From assembly GCF_002294725.1 (NCBI RefSeq), contig NZ_NSFT01000009.1, positions 124,001 through 188,000 on the forward strand: DNA of 64,000 nucleotides, in the 5' to 3' direction. The notes under the pieces are model-generated. The model was not told where the DNA came from, ran no database searches, and saw only the letters and a program-made list of their open reading frames with translations. Of this stretch, positions 25,944 through 36,950 are shown one piece after another. Position 1 is the stretch's first letter, and the number at the start of each line of letters is the position of its first letter. Position numbers and translations under genes: made by a program. This stretch comes from Mesorhizobium sp. WSM4313 (lineage in GTDB: Bacteria > Pseudomonadota > Alphaproteobacteria > Rhizobiales > Rhizobiaceae).

Positions 25944-26948
25944 ATGATGCGTAACCTAGCAGGACAATTTCGTGCACTCGTCGCGGCTGCCGTCATCGGG
26001 TTCGCCCCGGCGGCCTTTGCCGCCGACGCGGCCATTCCCGCGACGCCTGAAGCGGGCACCTTCAAGATCGGCATCGAGCCATGGCTCGGCTATGGCCAGT
26101 GGCACGTCGCCGAGGCCAAGGGCCTGTTCAAGGCAAGCGGGTTGTCGGACGTCCAAATCGTCAACTTCGCGGAAGACAAGGACATCAATGCCGCGCTCGC
26201 GAGCGGCCAGCTCGATGCCGCCAACATCGCGACCCATACCGCGATGGGCATGGTTGCGGCGGGCCTGCCGGTGAAGATCGTGCTGCTGCTCGACGTCAGC
26301 ATGACGGCCGACGCCATGATCGCCGGCAAGGATATTTCCTCCGTCGCCGACCTCAAGGGCAAGCAGGTCGCCTTCGAGGAGGGCACGACCAGCGACATCC
26401 TGCTCAAATACGCCCTTGCCAAGAACGGCATGTCCATCGCCGATGTGCAGCCGGTGCCGATGCCGGCGGCCGACGCCGGCAGCGCGCTGATTGCCGGACA
26501 GGTCCCGGTCGCGGTCACCTACGAACCTTATCTCACCGCGGCCAGGGCGCAGAACAAGGACGTCAAGCTGCTCTTCACCGCCGGCGAGGATCCCGGCCTG
26601 ATCAGCGACGTGCTTGTGGTGCGCGACGAGGTGATCAAGTCGCGACCCGGCCAGGTGCTTGCCATGATCAAGACCTGGGATGCGGCCCTGAAGGACTACA
26701 ACGGCGATACCGCCGGTGGCCGCGCCATCATTTCCAAGGCCGTCGGTTCCAGTGTCGAGGACCTCAACACGGCCTTCGACGGCGTGCGCTATTATTCTCT
26801 CGCCGAGAACAAGAGCGCTCTGACCGGCGAGTTCTCCACCAAGACATTCGCCGATGTCGAAGCCGCCGCCAAGAATGCCGGGCTGCTCCAGGCCGACGTG
26901 ACACCGGAGCAGATGATCGACCCGTCATTCGTCAAGGCCGCGGAATGA
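25944..26948 (+). CDS. NitT/TauT-family ABC substrate-binding protein
   Basis: The 334-residue protein has a Sec signal peptide (cleavage near AFAADA) and the SsuA/TauA/NMT1-type fold. Typical segments are FKIGIEPWLGYGQWHVAEAKGLF, DLKGKQVAFEEGTTSDILL and AGQVPVAVTYEPYL. This class binds sulfonates, nitrate, taurine or pyrimidine-like compounds. It is the first gene of a three-gene transporter operon preceded by operator-like site 3, so the ligand should be the substrate or inducer precursor of this cluster. Confidence 0.88.
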   Translation: MMRNLAGQFRALVAAAVIGFAPAAFAADAAIPATPEAGTFKIGIEPWLGYGQWHVAEAKGLFKASGLSDVQIVNFAEDKDINAALASGQLDAANIATHTAMGMVAAGLPVKIVLLLDVSMTADAMIAGKDISSVADLKGKQVAFEEGTTSDILLKYALAKNGMSIADVQPVPMPAADAGSALIAGQVPVAVTYEPYLTAARAQNKDVKLLFTAGEDPGLISDVLVVRDEVIKSRPGQVLAMIKTWDAALKDYNGDTAGGRAIISKAVGSSVEDLNTAFDGVRYYSLAENKSALTGEFSTKTFADVEAAAKNAGLLQADVTPEQMIDPSFVKAAE

Positions 26949-26964
26949 CGAAGGCTGCGTCGCG

Positions 26965-27840
26965 GTGGTAGCGCGGATGTCCGAGCAGCGCGCCGCCAAA
27001 ACGAGCCAGCCCGGCCCCGCGCAAGGACCGGCTGCGCGACCGGTGCCGCGCCGCCGATCCTCCGGAATCGGCGCGCCCATCACGCGGTCGCGTTTCCTGA
27101 TGATCGCCGTGGCCGTTTTTGCCGGCCTCGGCCTTGCCTGGTGGGCGGCAACGGGCCTGGAGCTGGTGAAGCCCATCTTCCTGCCCTCGCCGGAAAGCGT
27201 GGCGGGGCAGCTCGGCAAGCTCTGGAGCGACGGCACGCTGTGGCTGGACCTCAAGGCCTCGATATACCGCATCTCCATCGGCTTCCTGATCGCCTCGGCA
27301 CTGGCGATTCCGATCGGCGTGCTGATCGGCAGCTTCAGGGTCTGGGAAGCCGCCGTCGAGCCGCTGGTGGATTTCATCCGCTATATGCCGGTGGTCGCCT
27401 TCGTGCCGCTTTCCATCCTCTGGTCGGGAACCGGCGACGCCCAGAAGTTCCTGATCATCTTCATCGGCACCTTCTTTCAGCAGGTCCTGATGATCATGGA
27501 CAATGTGAAGCGGGTTCCGACGGATTTCGTCGGCCTCGGCAGGACGCTCGGCCTGCCGGACCGCAAGATCCTGACGCGCATCGTGGTGCCCAGCGCCTTG
27601 CCCGGCATCTGGGACACGCTGCGCATCAGCCTGGGCTGGGCGTGGACCTGGCTCGTGCTGGCTGAGCTCGTCGCGGCGACATCCGGCCTCGGCTACCGCA
27701 TCACCGTGTCGCAGCGTTATTTCCAGACGAACACCATCATCGGCTACATCCTGCTCTTGGGCGTGCTCGGTCTCATCACCGACCAGGTGATGAAGGCGCT
27801 GGGAAAGGTGCTGTTCCGGCAGGAAGGCCACGCGCAATGA
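26965..27840 (+). CDS. NitT/TauT-family ABC transporter permease
   Basis: The 291-residue membrane protein has six helices and the EAA loop (GRTLGLPDRKILTRIVVPSALPGI) of SsuC/TauC-type permeases. The Arg/Pro-rich cytoplasmic N-terminus is longer than usual. The GTG at 26965 is the first start; an ATG at 26977 is equally possible. It lies 16 bases after the binding-protein gene. Confidence 0.88.
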   Translation: MVARMSEQRAAKTSQPGPAQGPAARPVPRRRSSGIGAPITRSRFLMIAVAVFAGLGLAWWAATGLELVKPIFLPSPESVAGQLGKLWSDGTLWLDLKASIYRISIGFLIASALAIPIGVLIGSFRVWEAAVEPLVDFIRYMPVVAFVPLSILWSGTGDAQKFLIIFIGTFFQQVLMIMDNVKRVPTDFVGLGRTLGLPDRKILTRIVVPSALPGIWDTLRISLGWAWTWLVLAELVAATSGLGYRITVSQRYFQTNTIIGYILLLGVLGLITDQVMKALGKVLFRQEGHAQ

Positions 27841-27850
27841 GGTTCGGCCG

Positions 27851-28633
<783 letters not shown>

Positions 28634-28995
28634 GGCGAGCCGGCCTTGCCGGCTGCCTGCGGTATCGCCCCTCTGCGACTAACATAATCGTTATCGGCCA
28701 ATAGCTTACGAAGCGGTTCGCCAAAGTTGACAAGAGCCCGCGGGCGGCGGTGTCGCAGCTTCCGATTGGGCTGAATACGGAAAGCAATTCCAAGGCAAAG
28801 CAAGCCAAATAACGGGCGAGCCTTCGCGCTTTTTTAAGCGTTTCCGGCGTGCGGATAAGATTCGATCTGCGCGTCGGAACAAATTGGCGCCCACCACGTT
28901 GTGGAGCTTGCGGTGAATTGTATACCTCGCCGCGAGGGCGGGACTTCATCTGATCATCAGTTTCTTCACAAACAGGTGGACTGGGGAGGGGCACT
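28634..28995. promoter_or_regulatory. Upstream region of the poly-HAMP kinase gene
   Basis: No gene is visible in this 362-base gap. It contains a short inverted repeat CGCTTTTTTAAGCG around 28829-28842, which might end transcription of the ABC operon. A strong ribosome site (GGGGAGGGG at 28983-28991) precedes the GTG start of the kinase. Confidence 0.35.
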
Positions 28996-31900
28996 GTGAA
29001 CGTGCAGGCATCAAGAGCGCAATTAGATCGTCGTCAGATTCTCAATTCCTTAAAGGCCTTCAGGCGAGGCGACTTTTCCGTCCGGATCGACAACATCTAC
29101 GAAGGAATCGATTCCGATATTGCCGATGCCTTCAACCAGATCGTCGAACTCAACGATCAGGTGACGAAGGAGTTTGAGCGGCTGAGCAGAGTGGTCGGCA
29201 AGGACGGCAGAATTGGCGAGCGGGGTCATGTCCGCAATGCTACCGGCAGCTGGGAATCAAGCGTCAGGTCGGTCAACGACCTGATCGAAGACATGGTTCA
29301 ACCGACCGCCGAAGTGGCCCGCGTCATCGGGGCAGTGGCCAAGGGCGACCTTTCCCAGACAATGATGGTCGAAATCGACGGCCGCCCGCTGCGCGGGGAG
29401 TTCCTGCGCATAGGCAAGATCGTCAACACGATGGTGGGGCAACTGGCTTCCTTTGCCTCCGAAGTGACACGTGTCGCGCGTGAGGTTGGAACGGAGGGAA
29501 AGCTCGGCGGACAAGCGCGGGTGAAGGGCGTGGCCGGCACGTGGAAGGACCTGACCGACAACGTCAACGCCATGGCCACCAACCTTACCGGCCAGGTGCG
29601 CAACATCGCCGAGGTGACCACTGCGGTGGCGTCAGGCGATTTGTCTAAGAAGATCACTGTCGATGTGAAGGGCGAGATCCTCGAGCTCAAGAACACCATC
29701 AACACGATGGTCGATCAGTTGAACTCGTTCGCATCGGAGGTGACGCGCGTCGCACGCGAGGTCGGCACGGAAGGCAAGCTCGGGGGCCAGGCGCGGGTCG
29801 AAGGCGTCGGCGGCACGTGGAAGGACCTCACCGACAATGTGAACTCCATGGCCGAGAATCTGACCGGCCAGGTCCGCAACATCGCCGAGGTGACGACGGC
29901 GGTCGCGCTGGGCGATCTGTCCAAGAAGATCACCGTCGACGTGAAGGGCGAGATCCTCGAGCTCAAGAACACCATCAACACGATGGTCGATCAGTTGAAC
30001 TCGTTCGCATCCGAGGTCACGCGCGTCGCGCGCGAGGTCGGCACCGAGGGCAAGCTCGGCGGCCAGGCCCAGGTTCGCGGCGTCGCCGGCACCTGGAAAG
30101 ACCTGACCGACAACGTCAATTCCATGGCCGAGAACCTCACCGGCCAAGTGCGCAACATTGCCGAGGTCACGACGGCGGTTGCTTCGGGCGACCTGTCGAA
30201 AAAGATCACGGTGGCAGTGCAGGGGGAGATACTCGAGCTCAAGGATACCATCAACACGATGGTCGATCAGCTGAACTCCTTCGCCTCCGAAGTCACGCGC
30301 GTTGCGCGCGAAGTGGGCACGGAAGGCAAGCTCGGCGGGCAGGCAGAGGTGAGGGGCGTCGGGGGCACCTGGAAAGACCTGACCGACAACGTCAATCTGA
30401 TGGCGGCCAACCTGACTGGCCAGGTTCGAAACATCGCCGAGGTTACGACAGCCGTCGCCCGCGGCGACCTTTCCAAGAAGATCACCGTGGACGTCAAAGG
30501 CGAGATCCTCGAGCTCAAGGATACCGTCAACACGATGGTCGACCAGCTGAACTCCTTCGCCTCCGAAGTCACGCGCGTGGCGCGCGAGGTCGGTTCGGAA
30601 GGCAAGCTCGGCGGCCAGGCCCATGTGGAAGGCGTCGGCGGCACTTGGAAAGATCTGACCGACAACGTCAACGCCATGGCCGGCAATCTGACCGTGCAGT
30701 TGCGCGACGTGTCCAAGGTCGCAACCGCGATCGCGACCGGCGATCTGACGCAGAAGATCACCGTCGATGCCTTGGGAGAGATCCTGCAGATCAAGGATGT
30801 GATCAACACGATGGTTGATCAGCTGAATTCCTTTGCCTCGGAGGTGACGCGCGTGGCGCGCGAGGTCGGTTCGGACGGCAAGCTCGGCGGCCAAGCGCAG
30901 GTCAGAGGCGTGGGCGGCACCTGGAAGGACCTGACCGACAATGTGAATGCGATGGCGGCCAACCTGACGGGCCAGGTGCGCAACATCGCGGAAGTGACCA
31001 CGGCCGTGGCGCTCGGCGACCTTTCCAAGAAGATCACCGTGGACGTCAAGGGCGAGATCCTTGAGCTCAAGTCGACCATCAACACCATGGTCGATCAGCT
31101 GAACTCCTTCGCCGGCGAGGTGACTCGCGTGGCGCGCGAAGTCGGCACCGAAGGAAAGCTCGGCGGCCAAGCCCAGGTGCGAGGCGTGGCCGGTACATGG
31201 AAGGATTTGACCGACAACGTGAATTCCATGGCCGAGAATCTGACCGGCCAGGTTCGCAACATCGCCGAAGTGACGACGGCGGTCGCGCGAGGCGATCTTT
31301 CGAAGAAGATCACCGTCGACGTGAAGGGCGAAATCCTCGAGCTCAAGTCGACCATCAACACCATGGTCGACCAGCTGAACTCCTTCGCCGGCGAGGTGAC
31401 ACGCGTCGCACGTGAAGTCGGCACGGAAGGAAAGCTTGGCGGTCAGGCCGAAGTGCGCGGCGTGGCCGGCACCTGGAAGGATCTGACCGACAACGTCAAC
31501 CTGATGGCCACCAATCTGACCAACCAGGTGCGCGGCATCGCCGACGTCGTGACTGCGGTTGCGCAAGGCAATCTCAAACGCAAGCTGACTGTGGACGCGA
31601 AGGGCGAAATCGCCTCCCTGGCGGACACCATCAACGGGATGATCGAAACGCTCGCCACCTTTGCCGACCAGGTGACCAATGTCGCGCGCGAAGTCGGCAT
31701 CGAAGGCAAGCTTGGAGGCCAGGCACGCGTGCCTGGCGCCGCCGGTCTGTGGCGCGATCTTACGGACAACGTCAATCAGTTGGCGGCCAATCTGACCACC
31801 CAGGTCCGCGCAATCGCCGAGGTCTCGACAGCGGTGACGAAGGGTGATCTGACGCGCTCGATCAGCGTCGAGGCTTCCGGAGAGGTCGCCGCGCTCAAGG

Positions 31901-34716
31901 ACAACATCAACGAGATGATCCGCAATCTCAAGGATCAGACGTTGAAAAACGCCGAGCAAGATTGGCTGAAGACAAATCTCGCGCGTTTCTCCCGCATGCT
32001 GCAGGGAGAGCGCGATCTCGCCACGGTGTCGCGTCTCATCATGTCCGAGCTCGCTCCGCTTGTGAACGCGCAATACGGCGTCTTTTACGTGACCAATCGG
32101 GACGAGGAGGAGTCCTATCTGGAACTGGCGGCGTCCTATGGTGCCGAGAGCAAGGCGGCAATCAAGCAACGCCTCGATCTGCGTGAGGGTCTCGTCGGAC
32201 AAAGTGCTGCCGACAAGCGAGCCATTATGCTGGACAATGTTCCGCCGGACTTTTTGCGCGTCACATCGGGGCTTGGCAGCGCCTCGCCGGCGAACGTCAT
32301 CATTCTGCCTGCCTTGTTCGAAGATGAGGTCAAGGCCGTCATCGAGCTCGCATCCTTCAGCGAGTTCCGCGACACGCACCAATCGTTTCTCAATCAGCTG
32401 ATGGAATCGGTCGGCATCGTCCTCAACACGATCGCGGCGACGATGCGCACCGAGGGCCTGCTCAAGCAATCGCAATTGCTGACATCCGAGCTGCAGGCGC
32501 GCCAGACCGAACTGACGAAAAAGCAGGAGGAACTGCACGCCACGAACGAGGAACTCCAGGAGAAGGCTCAACTTCTGGAGAATGAGAAAAAGCAGGTCGA
32601 AAACAAAAATCTCGAAATCGAGATGGCGCGCCGGGCGCTTGAGGAGAAAGCCGAGCAGCTGGCGCTTACCTCCAAGTACAAATCCGAGTTCCTCGCCAAC
32701 ATGAGCCATGAGCTCAGAACCCCGCTCAATTCGCTTCTCATTCTTTCAAATCTGCTTGCCACGAACCAGCAGGGCAACCTCAACGAAAAGCAGGTCGAGT
32801 TTGCTCGCACCATCAATTCGGCCGGCACGGACCTTCTCAGCCTGATCAACGACATTCTCGATTTGTCGAAGATCGAGTCCGGCACGGTCTCGATTGACAT
32901 CAACGATATGCCAGTCGCCCATTTGCGACAGCATATGGAGCGCACGTTCCGCCAGCTTGCAGCCGACAAGGGTCTGGGCTTTACCATCAATGTCGATCCC
33001 GCTCTTCCGGAAACCGTGCGTACGGACGAGAAGCGGTTGCAGCAGATCGTGCTCAACCTGCTGTCGAACGCCTTCAAGTTCACCTCCGAAGGCAAGGTCA
33101 GCCTGAGTTTCAGAATGGAAAAGACGGGACGCCGCAACGGCGCCAAGTTGCCCAGGAAAGCGCTTGCCATAGCGGTGACCGACACCGGTATAGGCATCCC
33201 GGAAGACAAACAGAAACTGATCTTCGAGGCGTTCCAGCAGGCCGACGGCACGACCAGCCGCAAATATGGAGGAACCGGTCTTGGGCTCTCGATCAGCCGT
33301 GAGATCGCCCGTTTGCTCGGCGGCGAGCTAAGAGTCGAAAGCATTCCCGGCAAAGGATCGACGTTTACGCTCGTCATTCCGATCGACGGTCCCAGGATTG
33401 CCGCCGCCAGCCAGCCGGAACTGCTTCCGGCCACCGAGGCAATCGCGACGACAGCAGCGCCCAGCGGTTTGCCGTCGGCGGAATTGATGGACGATCGCGA
33501 CGCTATATCGGCGCAAGACAGGGTCGTTTTGATCGTCGAGGACGACCCGACCTTTGGCGGTCTGCTGCTGGGCCTGGCACGGTCTGCCGGGTTGAAAGGC
33601 GTCCTGTCGACCGCGGGCTCCGGTACCTTGGCACTGGCCCGCAAGCTGGTGCCGGACGCGATCACGCTGGACCTCGGCCTTGCGGACATCGATGGATGGG
33701 TGCTCTTCGACCTGCTGCGCCATGATCCAAAGACCGCCGGCATTCCCATTCATGTGATTTCCGGAGCGGAAGACATCGATAGCCTGGCTCGCAAAGGAGC
33801 ATCGAGCATCTCGACCAAACCGGTGTCATCCGAGGAACTGGTGAAGGTGTTCCAGGAAATTCATTCGAGGAACCTGCGCGTCCAGCGCCGGGTGCTCGTG
33901 GCCGACTCCGATCCCGAGCGCCGCCTTTCCCTGGTCGAGACGATCCGGGACGGCGTCACCTCGGTCACCGCAATCAGTCGCGCGGCAACCGCGGAGGACA
34001 TCGACCTCGCCTCATTCGATGCGGTTGTCCTTGGGCTTGGAAAGTCTGCCAGGGATAATGCGCGGGCCCTTGACGAACTCACCAACCAGTTTTCAGACGG
34101 CCTTCCGCCGCTGCTGTTTTTTGCCCCTCATTCAGAGGCAGTTGAACAGGTGCTGGCGTTGAATCCCGCTTTGTCCTCAGTCCCGCGAGCTGAGAATTTT
34201 GCTCAATTGGCTCTCCATATATCTGCGACGCTTCCGGGAGGATTGCGCGAGGAAAGCGGGGCAGGTGCCGAACGAGCTGACAACAGGTCGAATCTTGCGG
34301 GCGCGAAAGTCCTGATCGTCGATGACGATATTCGAAACATCTATTCGCTGACGAGCGTCCTTGAGACCTACGATATCGAAGTCCTTCACGCTGAGCGCGG
34401 TCGCGATGGGATAGCGTTGCTGGAGGAGAATGCCGACGTCGACGCAGCCTTGATCGACATCATGATGCCGGAGATGGACGGCTACGAGACGATGAGGAGT
34501 ATCCGCAACACACCCTCCATCGCGCATATTCCGTTGATATCGGTGACAGCAAAGGCGATGAAAGGCGACCGGCAGAAATGCCTGGAAGCCGGGGCTTCCG
34601 ACTATATTGCCAAGCCTGTCGATCTCGACCTGCTGTTGGCACTGCTGCGGGTCTGGATCGGTCGCTCTCGGGATCGGGTCGAGACATCCCAAAATCTGCT
34701 TAGGTCAGTCAGCTGA
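28996..34716 (+). CDS. Giant poly-HAMP hybrid histidine kinase, three receivers
   Basis: The 1906-residue protein shows no transmembrane helix, so it should be cytoplasmic. Residues 1-980 are poly-HAMP modules, with nine 92-residue units nearly identical to one another (VRNIAEVTTAVA.GDLSKKI ... TWKDLTDNVN). A GAF-like domain (about 990-1150) and a coiled coil follow (about 1150-1230). HisKA has phosphoacceptor His1238 (ANMSHELRTPLNS), and a HATPase domain follows (DTGIGIPED, GGTGLGLSI). Three receivers end the protein: the first (Asp1559) and third (Asp1821, DIMMPEMDGYE) are intact; the second lacks the Asp (VVLGLGK). It resembles group III (Nik1/Os-1-like) kinases linked to osmotic or stress sensing. 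The start is GTG with a strong ribosome site. Confidence 0.93.
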   Translation: MNVQASRAQLDRRQILNSLKAFRRGDFSVRIDNIYEGIDSDIADAFNQIVELNDQVTKEFERLSRVVGKDGRIGERGHVRNATGSWESSVRSVNDLIEDMVQPTAEVARVIGAVAKGDLSQTMMVEIDGRPLRGEFLRIGKIVNTMVGQLASFASEVTRVAREVGTEGKLGGQARVKGVAGTWKDLTDNVNAMATNLTGQVRNIAEVTTAVASGDLSKKITVDVKGEILELKNTINTMVDQLNSFASEVTRVAREVGTEGKLGGQARVEGVGGTWKDLTDNVNSMAENLTGQVRNIAEVTTAVALGDLSKKITVDVKGEILELKNTINTMVDQLNSFASEVTRVAREVGTEGKLGGQAQVRGVAGTWKDLTDNVNSMAENLTGQVRNIAEVTTAVASGDLSKKITVAVQGEILELKDTINTMVDQLNSFASEVTRVAREVGTEGKLGGQAEVRGVGGTWKDLTDNVNLMAANLTGQVRNIAEVTTAVARGDLSKKITVDVKGEILELKDTVNTMVDQLNSFASEVTRVAREVGSEGKLGGQAHVEGVGGTWKDLTDNVNAMAGNLTVQLRDVSKVATAIATGDLTQKITVDALGEILQIKDVINTMVDQLNSFASEVTRVAREVGSDGKLGGQAQVRGVGGTWKDLTDNVNAMAANLTGQVRNIAEVTTAVALGDLSKKITVDVKGEILELKSTINTMVDQLNSFAGEVTRVAREVGTEGKLGGQAQVRGVAGTWKDLTDNVNSMAENLTGQVRNIAEVTTAVARGDLSKKITVDVKGEILELKSTINTMVDQLNSFAGEVTRVAREVGTEGKLGGQAEVRGVAGTWKDLTDNVNLMATNLTNQVRGIADVVTAVAQGNLKRKLTVDAKGEIASLADTINGMIETLATFADQVTNVAREVGIEGKLGGQARVPGAAGLWRDLTDNVNQLAANLTTQVRAIAEVSTAVTKGDLTRSISVEASGEVAALKDNINEMIRNLKDQTLKNAEQDWLKTNLARFSRMLQGERDLATVSRLIMSELAPLVNAQYGVFYVTNRDEEESYLELAASYGAESKAAIKQRLDLREGLVGQSAADKRAIMLDNVPPDFLRVTSGLGSASPANVIILPALFEDEVKAVIELASFSEFRDTHQSFLNQLMESVGIVLNTIAATMRTEGLLKQSQLLTSELQARQTELTKKQEELHATNEELQEKAQLLENEKKQVENKNLEIEMARRALEEKAEQLALTSKYKSEFLANMSHELRTPLNSLLILSNLLATNQQGNLNEKQVEFARTINSAGTDLLSLINDILDLSKIESGTVSIDINDMPVAHLRQHMERTFRQLAADKGLGFTINVDPALPETVRTDEKRLQQIVLNLLSNAFKFTSEGKVSLSFRMEKTGRRNGAKLPRKALAIAVTDTGIGIPEDKQKLIFEAFQQADGTTSRKYGGTGLGLSISREIARLLGGELRVESIPGKGSTFTLVIPIDGPRIAAASQPELLPATEAIATTAAPSGLPSAELMDDRDAISAQDRVVLIVEDDPTFGGLLLGLARSAGLKGVLSTAGSGTLALARKLVPDAITLDLGLADIDGWVLFDLLRHDPKTAGIPIHVISGAEDIDSLARKGASSISTKPVSSEELVKVFQEIHSRNLRVQRRVLVADSDPERRLSLVETIRDGVTSVTAISRAATAEDIDLASFDAVVLGLGKSARDNARALDELTNQFSDGLPPLLFFAPHSEAVEQVLALNPALSSVPRAENFAQLALHISATLPGGLREESGAGAERADNRSNLAGAKVLIVDDDIRNIYSLTSVLETYDIEVLHAERGRDGIALLEENADVDAALIDIMMPEMDGYETMRSIRNTPSIAHIPLISVTAKAMKGDRQKCLEAGASDYIAKPVDLDLLLALLRVWIGRSRDRVETSQNLLRSVS
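29596..31803 (+). repeat. Tandem 276-bp coding repeats (di-HAMP units)
   Basis: Eight consecutive 276-base units start at 29596, 29872, 30148, 30424, 30700, 30976, 31252 and 31528; a ninth, diverging unit starts at 31804. Each encodes 92 residues, that is two HAMP modules. Several units are almost identical at the protein level while the fifth (LRDVSKVATAIATGDLTQK) and eighth (VRGIADVVTAVAQGNLKRK) diverge. The period is exact and in frame, consistent with expansion by unequal recombination or homogenisation by gene conversion. Confidence 0.9.
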
Positions 34717-34727
34717 CGGGATGCCCG

Positions 34728-36815
34728 ATGCAAAGGCTGTCGCGGATACGTTCGAAGAAACTGGAGATTGTGCAGTTGGCGGACAATCAGTCAAAGGCAC
34801 GCATCCTGGCGGTCGATGATGACGAACGAAACCTGTTGGCGATCGAAGAAGTTCTCACTCCACTCGCGGAAGTCGTCGCTGTGCAATCCGGCGAGGAGGC
34901 TCTGCGCTGCCTCCTAAAGGAGGATTTCGCCGTTATCTTGCTGGATGTTTTGATGCCGGGCCTCGACGGCTACGAAACAGCCGCGTTGATCCGCCAGCGC
35001 GAACAGTCCAGACGAACCCCTCTCATCTTCCTCACGGCTATCCATAAGGAAGATGCTCATATGCTGCGTGGCTACGACGCCGGCGCAGTGGACTATATGT
35101 TCAAGCCCTTCGACCCCGCCATGCTGCGATCGAAAGTGGCTGTATTCGTCGAGCTTCACGAAAAGACGCTCGAGATCCAGCGCAATGCGGTCGCCGAACA
35201 GGCACTGCTGGCGAAAGCCTTGCAGGCCGAAAAGCAAAAGCTCGAGGCCGAACGATCGCTGCGCGGCGCCGAAGAACGGCAGGAGGCCATTCTTGGATCC
35301 TTGCCCGTCTGTTTTCACGCCAGGTTCGCCGAGCCGCCCTTTGCAGCCCGGTTTGTTTCAAAAGGTGTTGAACGTCTGACGGGATTCCCGCCTGAGCGAC
35401 TGACGTCCGAGCCGCGGTTTGGGCTGAGCCGGGTGCATCCGGAAGATCTACCCAGGGTGCGGGAAGCTTTATTGGCGGCAAAGGTGACAGGCTCCTACAC
35501 ATGCGAGTTCCGCTGGCAGTGCGCCGATGGCAAATATCGTATCTTTCTCGACCAAGGGATCCTGTCGAAAGGTGTCGACGGACGCCGACCTGAAATCCTC
35601 GGCACTCTGCTTGACGTGACCGAGCGACGAGAACTCGAAAATCAACTTCTTCAGTCACAGCGCCTCGAAGCGGTCGGGAAACTCACCGGAGGATTGGCAC
35701 ACGATTTCAACAATCTGCTTGCCGCGGTTCTGAGCGGACTAGGATTGCTCGAGAGGCAGCTTACGCTTGATGAGCAAGCAAAGAAGATCGTTGAACTCAC
35801 TCGCCGCTCCGCGAAGCAAGGCGCCGAACTTGTCAACCGCATGCTGGCCTTTTCGCGGCGTCAGAATCTGAAGCCGACGGCAGTGCGGCTGGCCGCGCTG
35901 GAAGATACGATGAACGGCTTGGTGGCTCCCGTGCTCGGCGGCCTGATCCGCTTTGAGTGGGAGGTCGACAACTCCGTTTGGCCCGCGCATGTCGACGTCG
36001 GCCAATTGGAGTTGGCGTTGATGAATCTGGTGTTCAACGCGCGCGACGCGATGCCCTCCGGCGGGACAATTGCCGTGCAGGCGCAAAATCGGGTCATCAA
36101 AATACCTTCCGAAGACCTGGCGGCCGGAGAGTATGTAGTCCTCACCGTCAAGGACACCGGTGCCGGCATCCCGAAGGAGATTCTGACCAAGGTCGTCGAA
36201 CCGTTTTTCACGACGAAGCCCGTCGGGAAAGGCACCGGGCTGGGTCTCAGCACGGTATACGGTTTCATGAAGCAATCGGGCGGCGCGCTCCGCATAGACA
36301 GCCTCGTCGGGCGCGGAACATCCATGGAGCTGTGGCTGCCGCGTTCAGCGGAGCAGCCTTCCGACAATGTGGCAGATCTGGATGGAGAGAGAGTCCTGGT
36401 CGAGACTGCAGGGAAGGCTTTCCCTTCGCTTCTATTGATTGACGACAGCAGCGGATTGCGGCAGCTGACCGCGGAATCGCTTCGGCAACACGGGTTTACA
36501 GTGACATGCGCAGCAGGGGGTGCCGAGGCGCTGGCAATTATTGAACGGACACCGCATGAGTTCGACGTGATTGTCACCGATTTCGCAATGCCGCTCGTGT
36601 CCGGAGTCGAGGTAATTCGCTTCGCGCGCAACCTGCGCTCCGATTGGCCAGCGGTTATGATAACCGGCTATGCCGACGCTGAGGCAATTTCAAACCGCCC
36701 ATCGGACGTGCCATTGGTCAACAAGCCGTTCCGGGAAAAAGATCTCATCGAGAGCATCTTGCGGGTCAGCGCCTTGAAGCCAGTCGGCGGCCGGCCGACT
36801 GCCGGCTCCGGTTAG
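34728..36815 (+). CDS. Hybrid histidine kinase: receiver-PAS-kinase-receiver
   Basis: The 695-residue protein begins with a receiver (LAVDDDERN, phosphoacceptor Asp in LLDVLMPGLDGYE, Lys in FKPFD), then a coiled coil and a PAS domain (about 190-300, ending LLDVTERRELENQ). HisKA follows with His in GGLAHDFNN, then HATPase (NLVFNARDAMPSGG, DTGAGIPKE, GKGTGLGLSTVYG) and a C-terminal receiver (VTDFAMPLVSGVE). The gene starts 11 bases after the giant kinase, so both belong to one transcript and may form a phosphorelay. A GTG at 34770 with GGAG before it is an alternative start that removes a basic 14-residue leader. Confidence 0.9.
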   Translation: MQRLSRIRSKKLEIVQLADNQSKARILAVDDDERNLLAIEEVLTPLAEVVAVQSGEEALRCLLKEDFAVILLDVLMPGLDGYETAALIRQREQSRRTPLIFLTAIHKEDAHMLRGYDAGAVDYMFKPFDPAMLRSKVAVFVELHEKTLEIQRNAVAEQALLAKALQAEKQKLEAERSLRGAEERQEAILGSLPVCFHARFAEPPFAARFVSKGVERLTGFPPERLTSEPRFGLSRVHPEDLPRVREALLAAKVTGSYTCEFRWQCADGKYRIFLDQGILSKGVDGRRPEILGTLLDVTERRELENQLLQSQRLEAVGKLTGGLAHDFNNLLAAVLSGLGLLERQLTLDEQAKKIVELTRRSAKQGAELVNRMLAFSRRQNLKPTAVRLAALEDTMNGLVAPVLGGLIRFEWEVDNSVWPAHVDVGQLELALMNLVFNARDAMPSGGTIAVQAQNRVIKIPSEDLAAGEYVVLTVKDTGAGIPKEILTKVVEPFFTTKPVGKGTGLGLSTVYGFMKQSGGALRIDSLVGRGTSMELWLPRSAEQPSDNVADLDGERVLVETAGKAFPSLLLIDDSSGLRQLTAESLRQHGFTVTCAAGGAEALAIIERTPHEFDVIVTDFAMPLVSGVEVIRFARNLRSDWPAVMITGYADAEAISNRPSDVPLVNKPFREKDLIESILRVSALKPVGGRPTAGSG

Positions 36816-36950
36816 ATCAAGATTTGGCAGTGGCCAACCGGTCTTTCGCGCCGGACGACCGCACCCACTGACTGAGCATTCGAGTGACGGCTGCTCATCC
36901 GTTGCCGGCGGCACCTTGGCCGGCATGTGCCGGGCGAGATGAGCGATGGG

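Noticed and set aside
29632..32709. 1025-codon minus-strand open frame opposite the giant kinase
   Set aside because: It arises from the repetitive codon pattern of the HAMP repeats; it is His/Asp-rich with no domain and mirrors the coding strand periodicity.
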